NCBI RefSeq assembly: GCF_003324185.1
Contig: NZ_PXUP01000015.1
Location: 21,675-85,674, forward strand
DNA: 64,000 nucleotides
Reading direction: 5' to 3'
Source: Faecalibacterium prausnitzii
GTDB lineage: Bacteria > Bacillota > Clostridia > Oscillospirales > Ruminococcaceae
Under the pieces are notes generated by a model that was not told where the DNA came from, made no database searches, and saw only the letters and a list, made by a program, of their open reading frames with translations. The position numbers and the translations under genes were made by a program. Every line of letters starts with the position of its first letter. Positions within the stretch are counted from its first letter, which is position 1. Shown in pieces: positions 21,707 to 29,989 of the stretch.

Positions 21707-22033
21707 TTATTTCACGTCTCGCACTGTGTCTGCAACTACTTTTACTGCGTCCTCCACGGTCCGCCGCCATTCCGGCACAAGGTACAGCGCAGTCCCTGTC
21801 AGGATCGCCGCACCCGCCGCCTTACGCAAAAGCGAAGGCTTGCGGGGCGTTTTCTGCACGGTATACTGCCCCAGCAGCTCCAGTGCACTGCTGGCAATGT
21901 TTTGAGCTTGCTCCAGCAGCTGCTGCACCGCTTCCCCGGCGGCACCGCCTGCCAGCATTTCCGCTGCCGTTCCGGCAAGCTCCCCGGAGCGCTTTAACAT
22001 TTCTGCTGCGTGTTTTGCATTTTCTGCCTGCAT
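21707..22033 (-). CDS. Small helical protein with one membrane segment, dynamin operon
   Basis: 108 residues, no family recognised. Amphipathic helices rich in Ala, Glu and Gln fill residues 1-60; LLRKAAGAAILTGTALYLVP (about 68-87) is a likely membrane helix; a basic/acidic tail follows. Strong ribosome site AGGAGG before the ATG at 22033. It sits between the WYL regulator and the two dynamin-like GTPases and is probably a membrane partner of them. Confidence 0.7.
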   Translation of the reverse strand: MQAENAKHAAEMLKRSGELAGTAAEMLAGGAAGEAVQQLLEQAQNIASSALELLGQYTVQKTPRKPSLLRKAAGAAILTGTALYLVPEWRRTVEDAVKVVADTVRDVK

Positions 22034-22104
22034 AATGGTTCCTCCTGTATTACAAAATATTTTATTATCGCTGTGCAGCTACTGCACATTTGTTTTCTGT
22101 CCGC

Positions 22105-23037
22105 TCAACCGATCACCTTCACATAATCTCCCTGACTTCTCACCCACATCTGGATGCCCGTGCCAAACACCTCGGCTTCCACGATCCAGCCCTTTTCCGT
22201 CACCTGCAAAACCTTTGCAGTGGGCAGTCGGTCGAGCACGGATTCCAGACTTGGCCCGGTATACTCGAACCGGATGGTCTGCAACTCGCCGCCGTACATG
22301 AACTGGATGCGCTTGCGCATCTCGCCCTCCTGAAAGCGGTCGGTATAGCGCTGGGCAAAGTGCCGGTCGAGGGTCTTATAGTTCTGGATACGGTCGATGC
22401 GGTAAATGGTGGGGGAGTTATCCTGCGGGTTCCGGAAGTGCTTATCCTTGTCGATGCCCTCGATGAACGCTGCCAGATAGAAATAATACTCGCTGAACAG
22501 GATGCCCACCGGCTCAATGGTGCGCACGCGGGTCTCGCCATCATGGGTGCGGCAGTAGGTAATCTCCATAACATTGTGATTTTCTACTGCCGTGCCGATG
22601 TCCCACAGGCTTTCAATGAACTTCCGGCCGTGCTGCGGCTCAACGTAATGGAAGCGTTCGTTGCTGATGAGGTCTTTCACTTGATTCAACCTGTCCAGTG
22701 GTGTACAGGCCAGAATGAGCTTATCCAGAATCGGGAACATCTCTTCCTTGACCATGGAGCGGCTTTCCAGCAAAATTTTGCACACTGCCAGAATCTCGCT
22801 GCTGGTGAGGAAACGGGAAAGCGTATCATCCAGCAGGTAGCCGCCCTTTGCGGAGTTGTATAAGATCTCCCGGCGCGGCTCGCTGTCTGCAAAATAGCTG
22901 CGCAGGGTATCAAGATCGCGCTGGATGGTTTTCTCACTGACACCGAAGCGGTCAGCCGTTTGCTGTTTGTTCAGCACACCGCCCTGTACCAGAATCTGCT
23001 GAATATAGAGTATACGGTCTAATCTACTATTACGCAC
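22105..23037 (-). CDS. WYL-domain transcriptional regulator (copy A)
   Basis: 310 residues. N-terminal winged helix of the DeoR/HTH_11 type (LDRILYIQQILVQGGVLNKQQTADRFGVSEKTIQRDLDTLR), then the WYL domain (about 135-230; ITYCRTHDGETRVRTIEPVGILFSEYYFYLAAF) and a C-terminal WCX-type domain (IRFEYTGPSLESVLDRLPTAKVL). WYL proteins often control phage-defence operons and sense nucleic acids or nucleotides. GTG start at 23037 with AGAAGGAG upstream. It differs from the copy at 49497 at about 14 of 310 positions. It is the first main gene of the dynamin operon and probably controls it. Confidence 0.9.
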   Translation of the reverse strand: MRNSRLDRILYIQQILVQGGVLNKQQTADRFGVSEKTIQRDLDTLRSYFADSEPRREILYNSAKGGYLLDDTLSRFLTSSEILAVCKILLESRSMVKEEMFPILDKLILACTPLDRLNQVKDLISNERFHYVEPQHGRKFIESLWDIGTAVENHNVMEITYCRTHDGETRVRTIEPVGILFSEYYFYLAAFIEGIDKDKHFRNPQDNSPTIYRIDRIQNYKTLDRHFAQRYTDRFQEGEMRKRIQFMYGGELQTIRFEYTGPSLESVLDRLPTAKVLQVTEKGWIVEAEVFGTGIQMWVRSQGDYVKVIG

Positions 23038-23060
23038 GGTTCATTCTCCTTCTCTGCTCA

Positions 23061-23089
23061 TTGTAACACAGTGCAACAACAGTCGCAAT
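23061..23089 (-). promoter_or_regulatory. Proximal promoter of WYL copy A
   Basis: On the minus strand TTGCGA (23084-23089), 17 bp, TACAAT (23061-23066), about 24 bases before the GTG start. Confidence 0.7.
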
Positions 23090-23102
23090 TCTTTGTGTGA
23101 AA

Positions 23103-23133
23103 TTTTGTTGTTTTGTGAAACAACTACAAAATT
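23103..23133. promoter_or_regulatory. AT-rich palindrome upstream of the WYL promoter
   Basis: Imperfect palindrome with arms ATTTTGTTGTTT... and ...AACTACAAAAT. A related palindrome occupies the same place before WYL copy B (50498-50524), which supports a regulator site. Confidence 0.5.
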
Positions 23134-23156
23134 TTTGTCTCTTTTGCACAACCCCA

Positions 23157-23190
23157 GTATACAAAAAAAGATGGACAGCTTGTCTGTCCA
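23157..23190 (-). promoter_or_regulatory. Operator-promoter A2 (upstream of WYL copy A)
   Basis: Read on the minus strand: 17-bp palindrome GGACAGACAAGCTGTCC (23174-23190), 11 bp, then the -10 box TATACT (23157-23162). The palindrome lies where the -35 box should be. Same layout as A1, B1 and B2. Confidence 0.75.
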
Positions 23191-23215
23191 TCCTCCAAAA
23201 AGCCAAGTGCTTTTC

Positions 23216-23380
23216 TCACAAATTCCATCTGCGGTTCAGCCGGTAGATCACATCCCATACATCATCCTTAAAAGTGTACATTACCTGACGCGGTGATGCA
23301 CTTCTGCTTGCCATGCAGACAACCAGAAACAGTTCGGCGGCAAATGCCGCGCCCAGCAGAAACATCCATATTTTTTTCAT
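23216..23380 (-). CDS. Small single-pass membrane peptide (copy A)
   Basis: 54 residues from the ATG at 23380 (AAAGGAG upstream); a longer frame to 23503 lacks a ribosome site. It begins MKKIWMFLLGAAFAAELFLV, one membrane helix, and has a C-terminal tail with SPRQ, YT and YR..RRW. The 59-residue copy at 50598 shares the pattern MKK-x2-M-x-LL-x2-AFA and SPRQ-x2-YT-x2-D with the spacing kept. Both lie just upstream of a WYL gene and behind the same operator. No known family recognised; a membrane sensor or stress peptide is possible. Confidence 0.75.
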   Translation of the reverse strand: MKKIWMFLLGAAFAAELFLVVCMASRSASPRQVMYTFKDDVWDVIYRLNRRWNL

Positions 23381-23423
23381 TGCGCACTCTCCTTTGATGG
23401 CGTTTATGCCCTTTTGTCTGTCT

Positions 23424-23457
23424 ATTATAACGATCCTGTTGGACAGTTTGCTTGTCC
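23424..23457 (-). promoter_or_regulatory. Operator-promoter A1 (upstream of membrane peptide A)
   Basis: On the minus strand: GGACAAGCAAACTGTCC (23441-23457), 11 bp, TATAAT (23424-23429). Confidence 0.75.
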
Positions 23458-23504
23458 TTTCTGTAAAAGATATTTTCTGCTTTTCCTGTACGTTGCAACA
23501 CAAA

Positions 23505-23542
23505 AACCGCCCTGGCTTCCTGTTACGGAAACCGGGGCGGTT
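23505..23542 (-). terminator. Island boundary hairpin, copy 3
   Basis: AACCGCCCTGG (23505-23515) pairs with CCGGGGCGGTT (23532-23542), one G-U. It follows the tail remnant at 23581 on the minus strand and precedes the membrane peptide promoter. Confidence 0.8.
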
Positions 23543-23580
23543 CGTTTGCTTTATTTGTGCTTTTTCAAGCGCTCACGCAA

Positions 23581-23637
23581 TTACTTGCGGGGGTTCTTGA
23601 TGGCAGCCTGAGCGGGTGCCAAAATTACAGGGCGTTC
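23581..23637 (-). repeat. Boundary tail element, copy 1 (ERPVILAPAQAAIKNPRK-stop)
   Basis: On the minus strand this segment reads ERPVILAPAQAAIKNPRK then TAA, in a different frame from the end of the neighbouring gene. Closely related tails occur at 29876, 36707 and 60925, each followed by a hairpin. Either a relic C-terminus copied with the boundary, or a conserved DNA site. Confidence 0.6.
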
Positions 23638-23655
23638 GGAACAACAGTATGAAAT

Positions 23656-24617
23656 TCAGGAACTACTGTTTTCGCCTTTTGCAATTGCTTCAACCTGATA
23701 CTGTAATAGGTCCTCCGGCAACATTGAACACTTCTTCTCATCAAGTGTTTTGCGTAGCTTTTGTTCCAATTCCTTAAACAAAAGGTCTTGAAAACACCAT
23801 GGGCTTGCGCTATTCGAGTACTCTTTAGCTTTTCTCTCAGCCAATGCTTTTTCTTCCCGTAGTTCAGCAATTTTATCTTCCAACTTTGGTGCCCGGCCTA
23901 TGCACTCTAGCAAACCCTCCAATCGTTTGATTTTCTCTCCTTTTGTATAATATTCTTCAATCATGCTCGCCGCATCCCGTTTCAATGTAGTCTTTGAACG
24001 TCCTTCAAATTTAGGATCTGCTGCACACCAAGCATATAACTGATTTAAAAAAATCGCTTGATTTGCAGAGCTTGTATACCATTCAAATGTAGCATTTTCC
24101 CAGCTTTGAATCAAATACATCCTTTGAGGATTTTTTTCTAGAGACTCAATGCATTTACAGAGCATTTCATAAGTCTCACCCCCTAATTCTTCTAAGCTTT
24201 TTAGAAGTACTGCATAGTCTTCCGTCGTTGTTGGTTTTTCTTTTCTTAGGTGGCGCTGCACCCATTGATCGTATTTTTGTTTCTCAATGTCGTTTGTCTC
24301 TTCGGATTGATTGTGCGCCCAAGCCGTTCTCAATACTTTAATCGTATCAACACATGCCCTTAAATCTTCAGATGCTTCACACGGATACTCATTATTCTTC
24401 AACCAACCTTTTTTCGTTAGCTTACGAATATAATACAGCTGCTGTCTATTACCGCCTTATACAAATTCAAACAGCCTGCCACAAATTTTGCATCTTCACT
24501 AAATACATCCACACATGGCTCATAATGACATATCAGAAAAAGATGCTCTGCTATTTTTGTTCGGACAAGTTTATTCAACTCTTCTGCAGGAGTATTTGAA
24601 AACAGAATATTTTCCAT
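23656..24617 (-). pseudogene. HEPN-like effector, reading frame disrupted
   Basis: A strong ribosome site GGAGGTAAAAA precedes the ATG at 24617, but that frame stops at 24417 after 66 residues. The larger remainder (23656 to about 24455) lies in the -1 frame, has only a TTG at 24402 as start and no ribosome site. Joined, the protein would read ...CLNLYKAVID then QQLYYIRKLTKKGWL, a smooth helix, which suggests one gene with a one-base lesion near 24435-24455. The second frame carries LRTAWAHN, i.e. R-x4-H, the catalytic motif of HEPN ribonucleases (compare the RNxWAHN form of Swt1-type HEPN). Its C-terminal half is coiled coil. It lies 3 bases after the STAND-like gene. Alternatives: two genes, real frameshifting, or an assembly error. 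Confidence 0.55.
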
Positions 24618-24620
24618 TTT

Positions 24621-27600
24621 TTACCTCCGCTCCTGCCCATTATCTTTATATGCCGAGAATCCATTATAGCCAATTCCCAAAATCAGCCCACGCAGATATT
24701 CGTTTTCCCGGGGTGGATTGTTCATACTGGTTACACCAACCATACGGTAACGAACCTTGTGCATCCCACTCAAGTAAGGGTCATCTGTTTCCAAATGGAT
24801 CCAAGCTGTCCTCCCTTCCAGCTTTTCAATCATACCATTATAATGAATTGGACCATCCTGGTCACAATAAATAAACGGAACTCTCATTCTAGGAGATCTA
24901 GTAAAGAGATCCACTCCAATACCTTGAATAATCTCCTCACATTTTTTGAAATCGCGAGTACATTGCAATACCGCCAGCGCTCGAATCAATGAAAAAATCG
25001 GCCGTGCGCGATTTCCAACAGTGTTGCTCTGCGCAGCTTCACAGCACAACTCGCTGATACGCCTTATCTCTTTCCATTGAGTTGGTAAGAGTTGAATTTT
25101 CTGTCCTTCTTTTTCCATCAGGCGGTAACCTGTGGCGTTCATCCATACCGCTCTTAGGAGAAGACTCAGTGCAAAGTAATTTCCCTGAATGCATGTTTTA
25201 TTGGGTTCCTCTTGCATAAATTCTGCAACTTTTCGGCAAGTATTACGCTGCTCTTTCGTAAGTTCTAAGTCGCCAAGCTTCCTGTTTTCTCCCGTAACAC
25301 CTGCCGCATCCAGTTCTTGCTGGCAAACAAATGTAACCGCCGTTGCCTGATTCGTTTCAATCATCTCATGATATAGCTGTGCAAACTCCGGTTTCATTGT
25401 ATTTTTCTGAACATCTCGAATTGTAACTTTGTACTCCGTAGCGAACTCTTGAATTTTGAGAAGGTGTTCTTGGATCTCATCGTGGTCATCCGCACCCCTG
25501 TTTTGAATCTCAAGAACTGCACAATCATCTGCAATTAGCTTTGTTTCACTTAAGTATTTCAGTTTTTGCTGTTCATTCAGATCTCCGTGTTCATATACTT
25601 CCTCAAATGCATCAAAGAGTGCATTATAAACATGGCCATTCTCTGGACTATAAAGGATTGCCTTATAGAGTTGCTCATAGATATCTCTATAATTCAATCC
25701 CGGCAACATGCCCATGGTTTTACCAAACTTATCGCGATATCTTCGATAATTTTTCTGCAGCCAAATATTGCAGCGAGTTATTTCAACAATCAAACCGTTT
25801 TTCTGATCCGAAAGGTATTTTTTCTCTCTGGTACCTGTCGGCACTTCATCAATTCCTCGTTCAAGATATTCCAGTTGACGATTTGCAAAAGTAATGGTCT
25901 CTTCCAACTCTTTAATTCGCTTTTCATAACTTTCTTCTGTGTAAGTCTCCGGCTTAGACTTATAAAGTTCTTCCCACTTTTTTCCATAATATTCACGAGA
26001 GTATGTTACTAACAGTGTAGCAAATCCTGCATCCCTGTCCGGAACAACATTGCATACCGTTCTCAATGTTTGAACAATTTTTTCACTTTGCCGTAAAATG
26101 TCACTATGTTCCTGCCTTTTTTCACCGTTTTCACGAAATGCTGTATACTGTGAGTTCGGCCCCATCAGTCGGATAAGTTGCTGTAGGTTTCGTGCAAAAG
26201 AAGACGGAAGTTCTTCCCAATGTTCTTGATATACTCTCAGAATTTCGCACAGTAGTTCAACCTGTTGATTTGCATTAATTCCATTCCGACTCAAAAAAAT
26301 CTCTGCCTCTAATGGGTTACGGAAGCTAAATGCGTAATCACTTCCATCTTTCATTTCACTGTAATGAATCCATGGAATTCTTGTTGTAAGAACATTATAC
26401 AATTCCACATTGATAGGTTTATCTTTTTCATAACTATTTTCTTTTAGCATCCATACCGCAATCGCATATGGAACTTCCAGTTTAAACCGTCCAAACAGCG
26501 CAATGCACGCATTAAATTTTTCCAAGTTATATTCGCTCGAACTTTCCTCGGCCTGTTTTTCAATCCGTTGCCGGATACTTTCCATTTCCTCCCTCGAAAG
26601 CCCCGCTTCTATAAACGCCTGCGCGATTGAACCCAAATTATTCGTGTTTTCTTGTGAGAACGTCTTGTCCAGTTGTTTCACCACATAATGATTGACCATT
26701 AATTCTTCTCGACCAAGTGCTCTTTCCAGATTTGGTCGTAGCAAATTTATGATTCGATAAAAGCATTGGAAAATGTCCATCTGATCCTGAAGATTTTTCT
26801 TTTCCAACTGTAATTTCTGATTTTCAATCCCTGAGTATGTCTTAATTTTTTCCCAGAAATCATTTTTTTCCTTGGTATTCATTTCACGGTCAGTGTTAAT
26901 ATAGCAACAGCCATTCTCCAAAAACATTTGTGATGTCACATCTGTACTTTGCACAAAATGTTTTTTTCCATCCTCTATATAAGAGAAACATCTTCTCTTA
27001 CTTGTTTTCTCAACAGGTGTTTCATATGCACTGCATACCAAAACAAACCTCCGCCCTCGATTCAGTAGCATCTGTGAAAGATGCTGTGCGTTGGAGGTAA
27101 CATTTCGATACGATGAGCAATCCCAAATCAAAAGAATTCGGGCATCTCCATCACAAGCATCAATTCTTTCCATCAAAGTTTTCAGCGCATCACCTTCTTC
27201 GCTTTTATCAGAGAACAGTAGCGTGTCATTGTCAATAAAGATAACAGGATTATTATGCTCACTATAAATTTCATACGCCAATGCTGCAAGAGCAACACTT
27301 TTACTGCTACCAGGCGCTCCACACAAAATAATAGGCATTTCCTTATCAGCACCAGCAATTGCTTCTCCTAACAGTTCCCGTTTTACGGCACACTTTAATA
27401 CTATTTCAAATTCTCGTGAAACATGAAAGTCCGAATTTTTCAAATAACCATACCACTGTGGTCCATCCGCAGAACTTCTTATCAAGAAATTATAGAACCA
27501 TTTTGCTTGCATTACCTTTCCATAAGGTCGCACTGCAAAAACTTTCTGCTCGGTCAAAACAAATGCTAGTTTTCGATATGGTAAGAATTCTCGGCTAGAA

Positions 27601-28304
27601 ATTGTAACTGCCTTTCCATTTTTATAGAAAATTTCATATTGCGCATCAGAGTCGTTAGATTTCACCTCGTCAGATTGATTCCATTCATATCTCGCCTTAA
27701 GTACTTCATCCAGCGACTCCGTATGAAATTCTATTCCTTTCAAATCTGCCAATTTTTTCAGTTTTGTTTCTTCACTTTTTTCACTCCAAAACTGAATATT
27801 GTCTGCGATTGCGCAATCATTATAGACTGCTGTAGCAAAGGCGCGATACGGCATATCATTGTCTGTTTCTGGGGCATATCCAACAACTACCATCGCGTTA
27901 TGATTGTCAATCATTTTGCACAGTCTCTTCATCATTCCCTGCGCACGCCGAACACGGTATTCTTCTTCACTCTCTCCAGTAATTTCAAGCGTTTGGCATT
28001 CTTCCTCATTTAACGACTCATCTTTTTTCCAAACGTACACAACCGGAAATTCATCATTTTTCCATAGATTTGCCGCCGTAATGTCGCCTTCATCGCTGTA
28101 GATCTTAATATGGATACCTTGAAGTTCTTCCAACGGAAGTGTGTTTCGACTTGTTGCAATAATTTTCCAAGGGTACAAACCTATGATTTGTCTTACTACA
28201 TCCTCTTTCATATTCCGTCCAATGAACAGGATTGCGTTTTTCATTCTTAACTTGCCTTCAAAATCCGCAGCAAGTCCCACAAATCGTTCTTCACCAAGAG
28301 CCAT
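24621..28304 (-). CDS. Large STAND-like P-loop NTPase
   Basis: 1,227 residues. Residues about 21-215 form an alpha/beta domain (NAILFIGRNMKEDVVRQIIG, IIATSRN, MVVVGYAPETDND) that recalls SIR2-like or nucleotide-binding sensor domains, but the NAD-site residues are not obvious. A P-loop NTPase follows: Walker A GAPGSSKS (329-336) and Walker B ILLIWD (390-395), close in order to nSTAND ATPases. From about 480 to the end it is helical and repeat-like, as in STAND sensor regions. ATG at 28304 with AAGGAGA upstream. It is cotranscribed with the DUF4869 and AAA genes before it and the HEPN-like gene after it. Base composition is more AT-rich than the flanking chromosome. Confidence 0.65.
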   Translation of the reverse strand: MALGEERFVGLAADFEGKLRMKNAILFIGRNMKEDVVRQIIGLYPWKIIATSRNTLPLEELQGIHIKIYSDEGDITAANLWKNDEFPVVYVWKKDESLNEEECQTLEITGESEEEYRVRRAQGMMKRLCKMIDNHNAMVVVGYAPETDNDMPYRAFATAVYNDCAIADNIQFWSEKSEETKLKKLADLKGIEFHTESLDEVLKARYEWNQSDEVKSNDSDAQYEIFYKNGKAVTISSREFLPYRKLAFVLTEQKVFAVRPYGKVMQAKWFYNFLIRSSADGPQWYGYLKNSDFHVSREFEIVLKCAVKRELLGEAIAGADKEMPIILCGAPGSSKSVALAALAYEIYSEHNNPVIFIDNDTLLFSDKSEEGDALKTLMERIDACDGDARILLIWDCSSYRNVTSNAQHLSQMLLNRGRRFVLVCSAYETPVEKTSKRRCFSYIEDGKKHFVQSTDVTSQMFLENGCCYINTDREMNTKEKNDFWEKIKTYSGIENQKLQLEKKNLQDQMDIFQCFYRIINLLRPNLERALGREELMVNHYVVKQLDKTFSQENTNNLGSIAQAFIEAGLSREEMESIRQRIEKQAEESSSEYNLEKFNACIALFGRFKLEVPYAIAVWMLKENSYEKDKPINVELYNVLTTRIPWIHYSEMKDGSDYAFSFRNPLEAEIFLSRNGINANQQVELLCEILRVYQEHWEELPSSFARNLQQLIRLMGPNSQYTAFRENGEKRQEHSDILRQSEKIVQTLRTVCNVVPDRDAGFATLLVTYSREYYGKKWEELYKSKPETYTEESYEKRIKELEETITFANRQLEYLERGIDEVPTGTREKKYLSDQKNGLIVEITRCNIWLQKNYRRYRDKFGKTMGMLPGLNYRDIYEQLYKAILYSPENGHVYNALFDAFEEVYEHGDLNEQQKLKYLSETKLIADDCAVLEIQNRGADDHDEIQEHLLKIQEFATEYKVTIRDVQKNTMKPEFAQLYHEMIETNQATAVTFVCQQELDAAGVTGENRKLGDLELTKEQRNTCRKVAEFMQEEPNKTCIQGNYFALSLLLRAVWMNATGYRLMEKEGQKIQLLPTQWKEIRRISELCCEAAQSNTVGNRARPIFSLIRALAVLQCTRDFKKCEEIIQGIGVDLFTRSPRMRVPFIYCDQDGPIHYNGMIEKLEGRTAWIHLETDDPYLSGMHKVRYRMVGVTSMNNPPRENEYLRGLILGIGYNGFSAYKDNGQERR

Positions 28305-28329
28305 TAAAGGTTCTCCTTTCGTATAATGA

Positions 28330-29292
28330 TTAATCTATCTTTAATTTTCCCATCTGTCTCAAAATCGCATTTTTCGTACCATCATTCAAATAAGCCTCGT
28401 TCAGTGTTTTCTTAGTATAATTCAAATACGTTCTAGAAGTTTTTTCTGTCAGAAGTTCTGTAAAGTAACGCTCCCAACTAAAATATTTCTTACTATCGAT
28501 GTAGTTAGATGGTGTTTGCAAAATCTGTGTGGTCTCTGCATCTTTCAAAATTCCAGAGGAAAGTATCAGCCATTCAAAAGATTCCGGCAGATATAGTGCC
28601 AGATTTTTTCTTGTCTGCACCAACTGCAACACTCTATCCATTTCCGGGCCAAAGGCAGCGCCATCTGCAATTACCAAGATTTTTTCATCCCTATGAGCTT
28701 TCAAATAGGAAAACACATTTGACTTTCCGTTTGCAGTGTCACACTGCATTTGATGCTCTGCGCAGACCGCATCAAAGAATTGATAACCCGAATTGCTGTC
28801 CTCAGTCAAGATCTTCTCCAGCTTAATATTCTCAGTCGTACTATCCGGGTAAATTCGATAGAACGAATGATAGCTCTGTTTCAGCGAGCCATACTTTCCA
28901 GAGGTTCGGATTCCATACACTTCTTCCACACTGTATGGCAAGGCCGGCAAACCCTCTCTGGTCACGATGACATAATAGTTGTCGGTCTGCTGAATCGCAC
29001 GTGCAAAATCTTTGGTCTTGACAAACTCGTTTCCTTCGTCGATAAAAACAATGCTGTCCTGAATATTGTCAAGTTGTCCCTTCCAAAGATTTCCTTCTAC
29101 CACATAGCAACCTTTGTCACAATTCAGAGTGACCGGTCCACTTTCTCCATCGTTCATATGTGTACGAATCATATCCACGAGGGTCGTTTTACCCGTTGCG
29201 CTATCCCCGCGAATGATAGTTAAGTTGCGCCGCAGTTCAAATTCATATTTCAGGTACTTTGTGCCAACGACCACTTTATGAATGCCTTTCAT
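28330..29292 (-). CDS. P-loop ATPase of the DUF4869 operon
   Basis: 320 residues. Walker A RGDSATGKTT (28-37) and Walker B SIVFIDEGNEF (80-90). The body and C-terminal third are not recognised. Homologues of this type are, to my knowledge, often annotated as AAA family or mis-annotated as a translation factor in gut Firmicutes and found beside DUF4869 proteins. It starts 14 bases after the DUF4869 gene and ends 25 bases before the STAND-like gene. Confidence 0.7.
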   Translation of the reverse strand: MKGIHKVVVGTKYLKYEFELRRNLTIIRGDSATGKTTLVDMIRTHMNDGESGPVTLNCDKGCYVVEGNLWKGQLDNIQDSIVFIDEGNEFVKTKDFARAIQQTDNYYVIVTREGLPALPYSVEEVYGIRTSGKYGSLKQSYHSFYRIYPDSTTENIKLEKILTEDSNSGYQFFDAVCAEHQMQCDTANGKSNVFSYLKAHRDEKILVIADGAAFGPEMDRVLQLVQTRKNLALYLPESFEWLILSSGILKDAETTQILQTPSNYIDSKKYFSWERYFTELLTEKTSRTYLNYTKKTLNEAYLNDGTKNAILRQMGKLKID

Positions 29293-29306
29293 TTTTGTCA
29301 GCCCCT

Positions 29307-29744
29307 TTACACAAACTCACCTGCGACCAAAATCAGCTCTTCCATACTGTGAACGATTTGATTCGTATTCAGCACTTTTACTGTAAATGGCTTTTTGCCA
29401 AAATCCATCAGGTGACGCAAATTCACCGTGCGATCCTCCTGCTCTGCAATTTTGAGCAGCCACTTTGCACAGTTGTTGCCACAAGTCGATACATTGAACA
29501 CTTTCTCCGGCTCAAACTTTACCAAAATCAGTGTCTTTACGCCACCAGACAAACCAATCGGTGGAATTTTACCCAAGACCGGGCTGTCAATGATACCACT
29601 GTCAATCACAGTGGATCTATCTACATCCTGAATCATTTCCTTGACCATCGGGTCAACGATCCAGCCTTCCTCGTAATCATATTTGAAATAGGAAGCTGTA
29701 TTATACACAGCTTCCTTCATATCACCGTAAAAAATGTTCAGCAT
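29307..29744 (-). CDS. DUF4869-type protein
   Basis: 145 residues. The N-terminus MLNIFYGDMKEAVYNTASYF and the centre (VDPMVKEMIQDVD, GGVKTLILVKFEPEKVFNVSTCGNNCAKWLL) fit DUF4869, a family of unknown function that is usually paired with a small ATPase gene. ATG at 29744 with GAGGTGA upstream. First gene of the four-gene operon, behind a clear promoter. Confidence 0.72.
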   Translation of the reverse strand: MLNIFYGDMKEAVYNTASYFKYDYEEGWIVDPMVKEMIQDVDRSTVIDSGIIDSPVLGKIPPIGLSGGVKTLILVKFEPEKVFNVSTCGNNCAKWLLKIAEQEDRTVNLRHLMDFGKKPFTVKVLNTNQIVHSMEELILVAGEFV

Positions 29745-29779
29745 CTTATCACCTCATCGATGTGCGTACTTCTGCTATC

Positions 29780-29808
29780 ATTGTACCCTCTTTCAGCCTA
29801 CAAAACAA
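29780..29808 (-). promoter_or_regulatory. Promoter of the DUF4869 operon
   Basis: On the minus strand TTGTTT (29803-29808), 17 bp, TACAAT (29780-29785). The same promoter precedes jetA at 36611. Confidence 0.7.
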
Positions 29809-29934
29809 GATGCAAAAAGCTCTTGGCCTCCATTACAGAAGCCAAGAGCTTTTATCTTCTTTGTCCTACCAGATTTTATTTCCGGGGAGACTTAATTGCA
29901 GCCTGAGCGGATGTCAAAATTGCAGAGCGTTGGA
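29800..29934 (-). repeat. Boundary element (promoter edge, hairpin and coding tail), copy 2
   Basis: About 135 bp, nearly identical to 36632-36766. It contains the hairpin AAAAGCTCTTGGC / GCCAAGAGCTTTT (29815-29827 with 29841-29853) and a minus-strand tail read as QRSAILTSAQAAIKSPRK then TAA (29876-29932). It terminates the Wadjet unit and leads into the next promoter. Confidence 0.85.
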
Positions 29935-29989
29935 AAGAATAATAGTACGTTTTTATGGGGCAACAAGCGTTTTTATCTTCGCATGAATT

